A stretch of DNA of 64,000 nt from Syntrophosphaera sp035450685 (GCA_035450685.1 DAOTNF010000003.1:1-64000); one strand, 5' to 3'. Positions 41,876-51,560 are shown, numbered from the stretch's first letter. Notes: a model not told the origin generated them from the sequence alone. Numbers and translations: made by a program.

Positions 41876-44512
41876 ATGAGCGACACGGGCAAACCCAGGG
41901 AAACCAAGCTGACGCCTATGCTCAGGCAGTTCCGGGAGGTTAAGGAAGCGCATCCCGACAAACTGATCCTGTTCAGGATGGGCGATTTTTACGAAACCTT
42001 CTTCGATGACGCCTACCTCACCTCAAAGACCCTGGGCATCACCCTCACCACCCGGGATAAGAACAGCGCCGATCCGGTGCCCCTGGCAGGCTTTCCCTAC
42101 CATGCTTTGGACCAGTATCTGGACAAGCTGATCAAGGCTGGTTTCAAGGTGGCGATTTGCGAGCAAGTGGAAGACCCCAAAAAAGCGGTCGGCCTTGTCA
42201 AACGCGAAGTTGTGGAAATTATAACCCCCGGCACGGTTTTGGACCATACCCTCATCGATGGCAGCGCCAACAACTTCCTCAGTGCGGTTTACTTTCCCAA
42301 ATCGGGGAACAAGGCGGGTCTGGCGAGCCTCGACCTTTCCACAGGGGATTTTACATTTACAGAGCTTGATTTCGGCGATCTGGCAAATGAACTGCTCCGC
42401 CTGAAGCCAAGCGAGATAATCGTGGACGGCACTGCCGCCGAGCTTACGGTCAAGGAACTGAAGCTGGAGCATCAACCCACAATTACCATTTTTGACAGTT
42501 GGCAGTTCAAGCCTGCTGAAGCGGCGCAGGTACTAAAAAAACACTTTGGCGTGCACTCGCTGGAAGCTTTCGGCGCGCATGATAAGACCCTGGGCGCAAC
42601 CGCTGCCGGAGCCGCCCTCGCCTACGTGCAATCACTCTATCAGGTTCCCCTGCAGCATATAGCTTCCCTCGGTTATTACTCTTTGGACAGCTTCATGCAG
42701 TTGGATGAGATCACCCGGCGCAACCTGGAGTTGAGTAAATCGATCCGCTATGGCACCAGGCACGGCAGCCTCCTGTCGATTTTAGATCAGACACAGACTC
42801 CAATGGGAGCCAGGCTGCTGCAAGGATGGATGCTCCATCCGCTTTTAGACCAGGCACAAATAGAGACGCGCCAGGAAATGATTGCGATTCTTTTGAGCAA
42901 TACAGCTTATCTGAAGGATTTGCGTGGCTGCCTCAGGGAGATTGGCGATATCTCGCGCCTGGTGTCCCGCTTGGGAGCCCTGAGGATCACCCCCCGCGAA
43001 CTTTTGTCCCTCAGATCATTCCTTGCCGCCAGTGTGGAGCTTAGAAAAAAACTGCAGGCCTTCCGCGGCAGCTTGCTGGACCATTATATCGAAAGCCTGA
43101 CCAATTTCGATGCGCTGATAGCCACCATAGATGCCGCCATCCAACCTAATCCACCCACCGTCATCACGGAAGGCGGTATCTTCAATTCTGGTTATAACAA
43201 GGATCTGGACGAGCTGCTGGTGATCATCCATGATGGTAAATCCTGGATCGCAAGCCTGGAAGAAGATGAGCGGCGCAAGACCGGAATACCGAATCTAAAG
43301 ATCGGATACAATAAAGTTTTTGGCTATTACCTCGAAGTGACCGCCTCCCATAAAAACAAGGTGCCGGATTATTACATCGCCAAGCAGACGCTGGTCAACT
43401 CCGAGCGCTATATTTCCCCGCGCCTGAAAGAATTTGAAGCCAAGGTGCTCAGTTCCGAAGAAAAGATCAAAAACCTGGAATATGAACTATACAAGGAACT
43501 AAGGCAGCAACTGTCCAAAGAACTGGAAAACCTACAAAAGCTGAGTGATACCATCGCCCACATCGATGTCTTTGCCAGCCTCGCCTGGCTGGCCTGGCAA
43601 AACAACTATTGCCGCCCCACTTTTTATTCCGAGCGCAAACTTAGCATCAGCGAAGGCAGGCATCCCGTGATCGAGCAGCTCATTGAGGGCAGCGACTTCA
43701 TCCCCAATGATACTGAACTGGCACATCCTGATACGGCGATCGCCATCATCACCGGTCCAAACATGGCTGGTAAATCCACCTACTTACGCCAGATCGGCCT
43801 GCTGGTGATCATGGCCCAGATCGGCAGCTACGTACCATCCCAACGTATGAGCCTGCCTATCTTTGACCGCGTTTTTACCCGGGTTGGCGCCTCGGACAAC
43901 CTTGCCCAGGGACAGAGCACATTCCTGGTCGAAATGATCGAGACAGCCAATATCCTCCACTCCGCCACAGACCAGTCTCTAATCCTGCTCGATGAGATCG
44001 GGAGGGGCACCTCCACCTTCGATGGCTTGAGTCTGGCCTGGTCGATCATCGAACACATCCAGAAAACCAAGCACGCGCTTACTCTCTTCGCCACCCATTA
44101 CCATGAGCTGACAGAGATGGAAAACCTGTATCCGGATATCAAAAACTACAATGTTCTGGTGAAGGAATACAATGACCAGATGATCTTTCTGCGCAAGATC
44201 GAACGCGGCGGAGCAGACCAAAGTTATGGAATTCAGGTGGCCAGACTTGCGGGTATCCCTGACCGGGTGATCAGGCGTGCCAAGGAAATCCTGAAAAACC
44301 TCGAAGAGCACGAGATCAGCCCCCAGGGTCTCGCCTCCACCCTGCGCAAAAAACTGGGCAGGCACTCACCCCAGCTCGAACTATTTGACGTTTTGGCCAA
44401 CAAAGCATCAGAGACCGATCCCATCATCGAAGAGATCAAAGATTTGAACCTGGATGAGCTCACACCCATCCAAGCCTGGCAACAAATAAAGGAATGGCAG
44501 AAAAAGCTATGA
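41876..44512 (+). CDS. mutS: DNA mismatch repair protein MutS
   Basis: MutS recognises mismatches and small loops. The 878-residue protein is of full MutS1 length. The mismatch-contact FYE motif is at F38-Y39-E40 (RMGDFYETFFDDA). The clamp and lever domains follow, then the ATPase with Walker A GPNMAGKST (about 627-635), LAQGQSTFLVEMIE, Walker B LILLDEIGRGTSTFDGLSLA (about 702-721) and FATHYHELTEM. The gene ends in TGA overlapping the next start (ATGA). No mutL is in the window. Confidence 0.97.
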   Translation: MSDTGKPRETKLTPMLRQFREVKEAHPDKLILFRMGDFYETFFDDAYLTSKTLGITLTTRDKNSADPVPLAGFPYHALDQYLDKLIKAGFKVAICEQVEDPKKAVGLVKREVVEIITPGTVLDHTLIDGSANNFLSAVYFPKSGNKAGLASLDLSTGDFTFTELDFGDLANELLRLKPSEIIVDGTAAELTVKELKLEHQPTITIFDSWQFKPAEAAQVLKKHFGVHSLEAFGAHDKTLGATAAGAALAYVQSLYQVPLQHIASLGYYSLDSFMQLDEITRRNLELSKSIRYGTRHGSLLSILDQTQTPMGARLLQGWMLHPLLDQAQIETRQEMIAILLSNTAYLKDLRGCLREIGDISRLVSRLGALRITPRELLSLRSFLAASVELRKKLQAFRGSLLDHYIESLTNFDALIATIDAAIQPNPPTVITEGGIFNSGYNKDLDELLVIIHDGKSWIASLEEDERRKTGIPNLKIGYNKVFGYYLEVTASHKNKVPDYYIAKQTLVNSERYISPRLKEFEAKVLSSEEKIKNLEYELYKELRQQLSKELENLQKLSDTIAHIDVFASLAWLAWQNNYCRPTFYSERKLSISEGRHPVIEQLIEGSDFIPNDTELAHPDTAIAIITGPNMAGKSTYLRQIGLLVIMAQIGSYVPSQRMSLPIFDRVFTRVGASDNLAQGQSTFLVEMIETANILHSATDQSLILLDEIGRGTSTFDGLSLAWSIIEHIQKTKHALTLFATHYHELTEMENLYPDIKNYNVLVKEYNDQMIFLRKIERGGADQSYGIQVARLAGIPDRVIRRAKEILKNLEEHEISPQGLASTLRKKLGRHSPQLELFDVLANKASETDPIIEEIKDLNLDELTPIQAWQQIKEWQKKL

Positions 44513-46212
44513 AAAACACTATTGTCAAAATCCTCTTCCTCGCCTTCACACTGGCCGCATTGACAGCCTGTGCCGCAAATCAGGAAAACCTGGCCGGTAA
44601 GATCAACGGCACCCCCATCCTCTACAGCGATTACATAGAATCCTACCGGGGACACTACAACAACTTTCAAATCCTCAACAACCGCGCGCCTGACGCAATC
44701 GAAAAGGAAGCGCTCAAAAGCCAGACCTGGACCAATGCCACCAAACACGTGGTGCTCAACGACTACTTCAAAAAATACAGGATTTCCGCATCCAGCCAGG
44801 AAGTATTGGATACCCTCCGGGTAAACATCCCGGATTACATTCTGCGCTCTCCCCTTTTCAACATAAATAGCAAGTTTGACCGCGCCGTCTATCTGCAATC
44901 GCTGGAATTTGACACCCCACACAATCTTCAGCCATTGCGCAGGCAATACCGTGATTATTACATCCCGGTGATGAAGCTGAAAGAGAAGTTGATCGACGAC
45001 CTGCTGCTCACCTCCAAAGAAAAGAAGCTTGGCACACGCATCCTGCAAAGCAAGGCGGACATCGAATGGCTGGTATTGGATGCCAGAAACATCCAGCCAG
45101 TCATCACTGAAGAGCAGCTACGTTATGAATATGAGCAGAATTTACCCCAGTATAAACTTGAACCGTACTACAGTCTGAATTATTTCAGGGTGCCGGTCAA
45201 GTTTTCCAAGACGGATATCCGCCGCAGTTATGAACTTGCGGATTCACTGTTTCAGGAACTCGTATTGGGAGAAGACATCGAAGCCGCAGTGGCAAAACGT
45301 CTCCCCTATTTTCCGCAATTGACACTCAAGAACTCGGGCTACATCCGCAACAACGATCTTGACCCCGATCTCTACGCCAGTTTTTCTTTTGTCGAAGAAG
45401 GCAGCTACCTTAACCCCCTAAGCGATCAGGATGGAGTGACCATCTACCGCCTGGACAAACGCACCAAGAGCATGAGCAGCTTCACCTCGATCCGGGTGCC
45501 CTATCTGCCTTCCGAAGCCAGCATTAACTTCACCCTGCCCGAAGCGCAGAACCTCAGATCCCTGGTGAAAGACCTGGGCATTAACGCCGCCGCGGAAGAA
45601 CTTGACCTGAACTATGTCAGCACCGGAAATATCAGGCCTGATGCTGCCTGGCTGGACGACCCATCCGTAGTGGAAGCGGTGAACCTGGAGCTTTCCGGTA
45701 AGAAGCCCGGCTATGCCTTTAAGCCAATCTACTCTGAAGCTCAACGCTGCTGGATAGTAGCCTGCCTGAACGACACCCGCCTCGAAGCCTATAAACCCAT
45801 CGAGGAAGTGAGGCAGGAACTAACCGAAGCCCTAACCCTCCGCAAAAGAGCTGATATGGCAAGGCATCAAGCCAGCCAAATCATTGCAGGGAACAGCAGC
45901 TACGCCTCTGCCGCCCAAAAGCTCATGCTCCCGGCCATGACATATCAGACAAAGCTGCTCGAACACAACGCGGACAGCATCTTTTTCAACGTCATGCATG
46001 CCCATTACAGCAAATCCAAACAGCAATACCACGAGCTTGGCGACCTCATCCTGATCCCCCGGGTCACGCGGGTGATATGCGATAAAGATACCAAAGCATC
46101 TTCTGCCGATATCAGACGGCTCTTTAAATCCACCCTCGATCCAGAATGGTTTGACGACTGGCTGGACAATGAAGTGGCCAAAGCCGACTTGCGCATTTAT
46201 GCCGATATCTGA
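44509..46212 (+). CDS. SurA/PpiC-like periplasmic peptidyl-prolyl isomerase lipoprotein
   Basis: I start at the ATG at 44509, giving 567 residues, because it forms the ATGA overlap with mutS and directly yields a lipoprotein signal MKNTIVKILFLAFTLAALTAC (lipobox LTAC). The body resembles SurA/PrsA chaperones: an N-terminal helical domain (GKINGTPILYSDYIESYRGH; SQEVLDTL), then a PpiC-like core (EEQLRYEYEQNLPQYKLEPY; SGYIRNNDLDPDLYASFSF). The canonical catalytic sequence is weakly conserved, so it may act mainly as a chaperone for outer-membrane or secreted proteins. An ATG at 44494 would spoil the signal peptide. Confidence 0.8.
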   Translation: MKNTIVKILFLAFTLAALTACAANQENLAGKINGTPILYSDYIESYRGHYNNFQILNNRAPDAIEKEALKSQTWTNATKHVVLNDYFKKYRISASSQEVLDTLRVNIPDYILRSPLFNINSKFDRAVYLQSLEFDTPHNLQPLRRQYRDYYIPVMKLKEKLIDDLLLTSKEKKLGTRILQSKADIEWLVLDARNIQPVITEEQLRYEYEQNLPQYKLEPYYSLNYFRVPVKFSKTDIRRSYELADSLFQELVLGEDIEAAVAKRLPYFPQLTLKNSGYIRNNDLDPDLYASFSFVEEGSYLNPLSDQDGVTIYRLDKRTKSMSSFTSIRVPYLPSEASINFTLPEAQNLRSLVKDLGINAAAEELDLNYVSTGNIRPDAAWLDDPSVVEAVNLELSGKKPGYAFKPIYSEAQRCWIVACLNDTRLEAYKPIEEVRQELTEALTLRKRADMARHQASQIIAGNSSYASAAQKLMLPAMTYQTKLLEHNADSIFFNVMHAHYSKSKQQYHELGDLILIPRVTRVICDKDTKASSADIRRLFKSTLDPEWFDDWLDNEVAKADLRIYADI

Positions 46213-46713
46213 TCTTCAAGATGTTGCATTAGTTCATGATAAATTTTAGTTTACATAAATGTCTTCATCCCTTAACGACTGGAATTATTAGGCATGATAT
46301 TTAACACAATATAAGGCTCCTATGGTTTGGATATTTGGTGTTACGTTACTCACTTGGCAGTTCCTATCAACTTTTTTTTCTGCCTACCCACTTGGTTTGG
46401 AAGAGAGCCAAAAAGAAGTTGACTTGAATTAACAAGATTTAAATATTGAAATTGACTACTTTGCATTACATGGATTGTGATTAAAGAAGGAGATCGAAAC
46501 CCTCAAGCAATCAGGTAAACAATGAATTTTGGTTTTAGACAAACATTTTAAGCCCTACATAATCGCGTTTGTAAAGGAGTAAATATATATGCAGGAAATT
46601 AAGAAGTAAAAGCATCAAATGAGCTGTTAATTTGAATAGTTAAAGGAAATTCCTACTCTGATGAGTGCAGAAACAATGGTCTTTAATTAAATAAAGGTTC
46701 TGATGGAGGAACA
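46213..46713. other. AT-rich leader region upstream of the GTPase operon
   Basis: This 501-nt gap is unusually AT-rich and, unlike other long gaps, has no copy of the dispersed repeat. A promoter-like pair TTGACT (46419-46424) and AATATT (46442-46447), 17 nt apart, lies about 260 nt before the first GTPase. A strong Shine-Dalgarno AAAGGAG precedes ATG at 46589, which opens a six-codon frame (MQEIKK, stop at 46607-46609), possibly a leader peptide. Otherwise I see no gene. The composition change begins right after the upstream gene ends. Confidence 0.4.
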
Positions 46714-48756
46714 ATGAACAACGCCATAAATCCATTCCAAAAGCTTGGATCAATCAATGACAACATACTACACATTCTTGCTCTTATGGATAATATAGGG
46801 GACAATGAATTATCTGATCGACAGACTGAACTAACTGAGTTATATCGTAAATCGTTTATAATGCAAACATTGACAGATCGGTATGTGATAGCAGTTACAG
46901 GTACTCAAGGAGTAGGAAAAACAACTCTTTTAGCAAAGCTGTACAATGTTGAAGACGGTGTACTTCCCACCAACCAAGGCAGGGGAGAGCAGATTCCAAT
47001 CCTCTTTACTGAGAGAAAGCCAGGAGAACAAAAAGCATACATGCACAGAATTGCCTGTCCGAACGGTTCTCTGGAGATAATGCGAGACGAAATTGACAGA
47101 AAAAAAGTCCAATCTCTTTCTATGAATTATAATCCCACTACTGATTTGTTTATAGAGTTGGAAGTCCCCGAAGCTGTGTTTTATTGTGACACAAAGCACT
47201 TTTTGCTGCTACCGGGAATAGAGAGCAAGAACGACTACATGTATAATCTTACGTGGAGTGCCCTAAGAACTGCAGCTAACTGTGTGATTGTAATGTTTTC
47301 AAATGCTTACGCAAGAGAAGATACACGAACCTTGATCCAGAGATTAAACGAGGATTTCAAAAACTCCGAACCGGTTTTTGTGCTGACTATGGCTGACCAG
47401 ACAACAGATGGAAACGAGAGTTTTAAGAAGACGATTATGCACGACCTAAACATCGAAGAAGATAGAATTGTAATCTCAGGTACTTCGGATGATTTAATCG
47501 AAAAATGGCCTGAGCGGTTCAAAAAAACTCTGCAACGATATTCAGCAAGCACCGGAGAATCTATTAAGGTCAAATGTGATAATATGAAAGAATTGCTTGC
47601 TGACCTAAAGGACATCAGAATAGAGCTCGATAACTTTTTGAAGAAGTTTGATATTAAAAAACAGTTTGAGGATCTTAGAGTAGATAGATATTTATTATCT
47701 TTTAATACGGAGTTCCAGAAGATTCGTAACGAGATTTGTGATGAGTTTCATAAGCATATGGATGATTTTGAAAATCGTATGAACACCGCAATACAAAAAA
47801 GAATAAAAGACAAATCATTCTGGCAAGAATTATGGAATAGCTTCATCAAAAGAGACATTACACGTCTGATTGAATTTCAACAGATGATAGCAGACTGTTT
47901 GGGCGAAGCGATAGAGAATCACTTTATCGAATTAGGGTTTTTGAAATCAATTGAGAGTTCTCAGATAACACACTTATACGCCAATCAAATAGGTCAGTTT
48001 GACAAATCTTTGGATCAGTTATCTCAAGCCTTGGTATACTCCCAAACCGACCTGAGCTTAGCAATTTCCAACAGCGATTTAGTTAGAGATATTATTCACC
48101 TCTATCATCCAGACAAAAGTGAAAAGATACAGCAAGTTGGCCCGTCATTTGAAAATACGCTGAAAACAATACCACATCTGTTTACAGAACTTGTGAGATT
48201 GAATCTTCTGGTCCCCAACGCTTTCAAAAACCAAGTGGAGGATAAGTACCTATATATTTCAGCAACTCCTGATACTACAAAGCGTGCCCTGGAAATCTAT
48301 AGCGAGTATAAACCCACATTATCAAACGCACTTGGGGCAATCATTGGATTGGACATGGCCATGGACGGTCAGTTGGATTTATTTAATATTCTAGAAAATT
48401 TCATACCGCAAACCGCTGGAAAACTGGCGGAGTCCGTTACAGCAGCGATTGGCGTAGCAATGATTGTATTTCACTCTTATGATTACCTATCCAACCTTGT
48501 AAACCGAACTCAAATCAGAGAACTTGAAACAGCTCATGCGATAGTAGCCGATATTAGAAAACACATAGAGAATGAGTTTATACATAAGTATGACAGAGCT
48601 GTAAGAATATTCTCTGAATACACTGTAGATGCTGTCAGGGATAAGCTTGGTATATCGAAAAATCTGAGTATGTTATGGAATCTCGAACAAGCTCTATACA
48701 ATCTAAGAGTAGTAAGTAACTCAGCAAGGGAAGAGATTCGTGTCATTCCTTGCTAA
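46714..48756 (+). CDS. Dynamin-like large GTPase, first of a three-gene operon
   Basis: The 680-residue protein has a P-loop GTQGVGKT (63-70), a threonine-containing switch I after VLPTNQGRGEQ (84-93), and a G4-like TMAD at 225-228. The G3 site reads LLLPGIES (164-171), with Leu in place of the usual Asp of DxxG. Beyond the GTPase domain lie long helical segments (FLKKFDIKKQFEDLRVDRYL; FDKSLDQLSQALVYSQTDL) as in bacterial dynamin-like proteins. A moderately hydrophobic stretch at about 568-590 (ITAIGVAMIV-like) could touch membrane. Base composition is AT-rich (21 of 60 G+C at 47701-47760 versus 33 of 60 in mutS at 43741-43800). GGAGGAAC precedes the ATG. Family by motif and length; function unknown. 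Confidence 0.75.
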   Translation: MNNAINPFQKLGSINDNILHILALMDNIGDNELSDRQTELTELYRKSFIMQTLTDRYVIAVTGTQGVGKTTLLAKLYNVEDGVLPTNQGRGEQIPILFTERKPGEQKAYMHRIACPNGSLEIMRDEIDRKKVQSLSMNYNPTTDLFIELEVPEAVFYCDTKHFLLLPGIESKNDYMYNLTWSALRTAANCVIVMFSNAYAREDTRTLIQRLNEDFKNSEPVFVLTMADQTTDGNESFKKTIMHDLNIEEDRIVISGTSDDLIEKWPERFKKTLQRYSASTGESIKVKCDNMKELLADLKDIRIELDNFLKKFDIKKQFEDLRVDRYLLSFNTEFQKIRNEICDEFHKHMDDFENRMNTAIQKRIKDKSFWQELWNSFIKRDITRLIEFQQMIADCLGEAIENHFIELGFLKSIESSQITHLYANQIGQFDKSLDQLSQALVYSQTDLSLAISNSDLVRDIIHLYHPDKSEKIQQVGPSFENTLKTIPHLFTELVRLNLLVPNAFKNQVEDKYLYISATPDTTKRALEIYSEYKPTLSNALGAIIGLDMAMDGQLDLFNILENFIPQTAGKLAESVTAAIGVAMIVFHSYDYLSNLVNRTQIRELETAHAIVADIRKHIENEFIHKYDRAVRIFSEYTVDAVRDKLGISKNLSMLWNLEQALYNLRVVSNSAREEIRVIPC

Positions 48757-50716
48757 ATGGGCTAACTGGTTTATATACAATAGATTTGATTGGATAACTG
48801 AAGCCAAAAGGAGAATTCGAGATCAATTCGAGCATCCTTTTACAAGGCAGCTCGTTTCTTCAGAATCCAGTAACAATGTGAATGTAGCCCTTTTTGGAAA
48901 GACACAGGTTGGGAAAACCACTTTAATTCTTAAACTGATGGAAATAAAAGACGAGTGTTTTGATATAATCTCCACTCTATTGCGCTGTGGAAGTGAAATT
49001 GGTTATTCAGCTACTCCCACTGCTATGATTTACTGCTACTCGGATGATCAAGAATTCAAAATAGCTTTGCATTCTACTGAGAATAGTTCCCCAGAGATGC
49101 CAATGTCACTGGATTTCAAAGGGATTGATGGCATGTTAAAACATATCCGTCAGAAGATTGAATCCAATCAATTCAGTGATTTAAACGCCATTAAAATTGG
49201 GATTCCCAAGTTATACTTCAATGAAGGTGATCATATTGATATTAATATCATTGATCTCCCTGGTTTGAACAGCACGAACGTCCACGAAAAGTCTTGGACT
49301 AAGACTCTAATTAAACAATTCTTGCCTGCTGCTAATATTGTGCTTGTTCTTGATCGTGGAAATCAAGTAGCTGGATTTCTGGATCTATTTGAGGATGATG
49401 AGCTAAATAGAATCACGAATTGGAAGTATTTTCCAGAAAAATACCGAGTGATTACAACGTATTCTTATAGTGCTGAGTCCGTGCTAAAAATGTTTGAGCA
49501 TAGCAGTGATGTAAGTTCTGAAGGTATTCTTAATCATTATAGGCAGGAAATCAAACGAAGTCTTTCAAGTGATGAGTGTGAGAATCTAATTGTCTATCCC
49601 CTCGAGTATGGTGATTCCTGGATCAAATTTTGTAATGATAATGCCGAAAACAAATCATTGGGGAACGTTAAGGAAGTTAACCATCAATTCTTCAACATAT
49701 TGAAGCAAGACATCAAGGAATCTGCAACGGAACTCAATCAGATATCCATGTTGTTAAAACTTAGGATTGCTTTCAAACTTAGAATTAAAGAATTTGAAAA
49801 AGAATTAAAAGCGGTTGATGCTAAGTATGAGCAAGATAAACTTCAGTTAGATACTCAACTTAATGAGATAAAGCAAATCATAGAAGAATTACGAGAAAGG
49901 GTCACTTTGATTCATCAATCATACGAAGACTTAAAGAAACCCCGAATAGAAACTGCAGGTTTCTATTACTATGAGATAAATGGGAATGATTCATACGAAA
50001 GAAATAAACTCCTAAGTCGCATTGAGGATATTAAAAGGTACTCAAGAGAACATGTAGACAACTTCGAAAGAGAGATTAAGATGATAACGGATATTCTCAA
50101 GATCAAGAATGTAGTTGATGACGAAATAGACACTGTAATCCACGATAACGTAGAAATAATACAGAAAACACTAGGAGATAATGTAGCTGAGCTATTCGCT
50201 GAAGTAAAAAATGAGTTGAAATATATAAAACACAACAAAAGGGATTCGATTCTATGTGGCTTAATTCGATGGGGCCCTCAACAATACCACGTTGATATGC
50301 TAGACAAGGCGACTACATTACTAAATCAATATTTGAGGGATGAACTTCACAATGAGGTTGTCATGCCTCACATTGGCCAGATATATGATTATTTGGGACG
50401 CGTCTGTAATAGATATGAGACAAGATTATCCAAATCAGAACAAACACGAATTGATCTTGAAAGATCTAAGCAAAACAGGTTTGATGATCATAACAGACTA
50501 GTGAGCGAAATCAGAGGCAATATTGATATTTTGGATGCTGATGCAGAAAAGGCAGCGCGAGTATCAGATTCTATAAAGACAGCGAATGATCACTATCTTG
50601 ACATCTATAATAGAGGTCTTTTAGAAAGTAGCGGCTCAAATATCCTCCTGAATCTCTTAAAATATGCCCAAGTTCGTAAGGATTACAGCGCATCATTAAA
50701 AACAGCGGAGAAGTAA
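48740..50716 (+). CDS. Dynamin-like large GTPase, second of the operon
   Basis: The 658-residue protein starts at a GTG that overlaps the previous gene by 17 nt, with AGGGAAGAG upstream. The P-loop is GKTQVGKT (53-60), switch I lies near SATPTAM (90-96), and G3 is a canonical IDLPGLN (171-177). The expected G4 TKxD is replaced by VITTYSYSAES (about 227-237). A coiled coil with many Lys/Glu heptads spans about 345-395 (FEKELKAVDAKYEQDKLQLD onward) and another lies near 555-610. This fits a dynamin-like fold with helical stalk. With the first gene it forms a pair in which each partner keeps a motif the other lacks. AT-rich like its neighbours. Confidence 0.75.
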   Translation: MSFLAKWANWFIYNRFDWITEAKRRIRDQFEHPFTRQLVSSESSNNVNVALFGKTQVGKTTLILKLMEIKDECFDIISTLLRCGSEIGYSATPTAMIYCYSDDQEFKIALHSTENSSPEMPMSLDFKGIDGMLKHIRQKIESNQFSDLNAIKIGIPKLYFNEGDHIDINIIDLPGLNSTNVHEKSWTKTLIKQFLPAANIVLVLDRGNQVAGFLDLFEDDELNRITNWKYFPEKYRVITTYSYSAESVLKMFEHSSDVSSEGILNHYRQEIKRSLSSDECENLIVYPLEYGDSWIKFCNDNAENKSLGNVKEVNHQFFNILKQDIKESATELNQISMLLKLRIAFKLRIKEFEKELKAVDAKYEQDKLQLDTQLNEIKQIIEELRERVTLIHQSYEDLKKPRIETAGFYYYEINGNDSYERNKLLSRIEDIKRYSREHVDNFEREIKMITDILKIKNVVDDEIDTVIHDNVEIIQKTLGDNVAELFAEVKNELKYIKHNKRDSILCGLIRWGPQQYHVDMLDKATTLLNQYLRDELHNEVVMPHIGQIYDYLGRVCNRYETRLSKSEQTRIDLERSKQNRFDDHNRLVSEIRGNIDILDADAEKAARVSDSIKTANDHYLDIYNRGLLESSGSNILLNLLKYAQVRKDYSASLKTAEK

Positions 50717-50721
50717 ATAAA

Positions 50722-51105
50722 ATGACAGAATATGATGAAGACAGAGCAAAAAAAGAGTTGGAAAACCTTTTCAATGAGTTGTTTGTATCGGATCTTAAAA
50801 CTCTGATTGGAGAGAACTATTTAAAATCTGAAAAGCTCTACAATCAAATGAAAGGTGAGTTGCGAGAGCTTATCGATGTATACCTCCTAAAAAAAGTTGA
50901 GACAACTATTGAGGAAATCAATAAATCAAACGACAAGGCTCTCTTGGGTGTAATAGAACAGAGTAAGACATTGTTGGATTCTTACAAATACAACTTCACC
51001 GATCTCGACCAGACAACAAGAAAAATGAAGCTAAGCATTAATCTCGTTTTACTAATAAGTATTATCTCTCTGGCTATTTCGGTTATAAGTATGGTGAGTG
51101 GTTAA
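50722..51105 (+). CDS. Small tail-anchored coiled-coil protein of the GTPase operon
   Basis: The 127-residue protein has a charged helical body (DEDRAKKELENLFNELFVSD; VETTIEEINKSNDKALLGVI) and one hydrophobic segment near the C-terminus (INLLVLLISIISLAISVISM-like, about 105-125), leaving only a few residues outside. It is likely a tail-anchored membrane protein that could recruit the two GTPases. It starts 5 nt after the second GTPase, with AGCGGAGAAG upstream. I recognise no family. Its position and AT-rich composition make it part of the same unit. Confidence 0.7.
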   Translation: MTEYDEDRAKKELENLFNELFVSDLKTLIGENYLKSEKLYNQMKGELRELIDVYLLKKVETTIEEINKSNDKALLGVIEQSKTLLDSYKYNFTDLDQTTRKMKLSINLVLLISIISLAISVISMVSG

Positions 51106-51254
51106 CTACAAGAAGTATTAAGCTTGGATCTATTATTTTCTAATCACATGTGCTTTGGATATTTACAAATTACTACAACTATCCAAAAAATGATCTTAAG
51201 ATTGCAATAACCCTGTCATAGTTTCGGTGATTTAATTCAACAAGCCTGCGACAT

Positions 51255-51560
51255 CCCAGTTTCAAGGCATTTCCTTGAAATCGCATAAATAATCCTATAT
51301 AATCCGCAATAACCTTCATAGCGCCCTCCTTTGCTGCTACTTGCTTCGGGGCCATCATCCTTAGGTCATCCTTATTAATTATAAGGTTGACCCCAGGAAG
51401 ACCCAGGCTGGAGAGGGTGATGCAAATGAGGACTACCCCCTCATAATATATAGGTGCTATGAAAAGCTCGCGGAATGGTCAAAAGGTTCCCTGAAACAAG
51501 CATTCCCAGCCACAAAACTGCGTCATCACGGGCTGTCGGGGTCCCCGCCAAAGCACGTAG
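51255..51560 (-). repeat. Dispersed intergenic repeat, copy R6 (A-B-C)
   Basis: On the minus strand it reads module A (CCCGTGATGACGCAG, about 51545-51530), module B (AGGGAACCTTTTGACCATT, about 51495-51475), core C with AGCACCTATATATTATGAGG, the palindrome in slightly altered form (CCTTATAATTAATAAGG), AAAGGAGGGCGCT and a start codon at 51319. The frame runs on for 46 codons without conserved ending. It lies between the convergent GTPase operon and the C25-like gene. The rest of 51106-51676 shows no gene. Confidence 0.85.
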
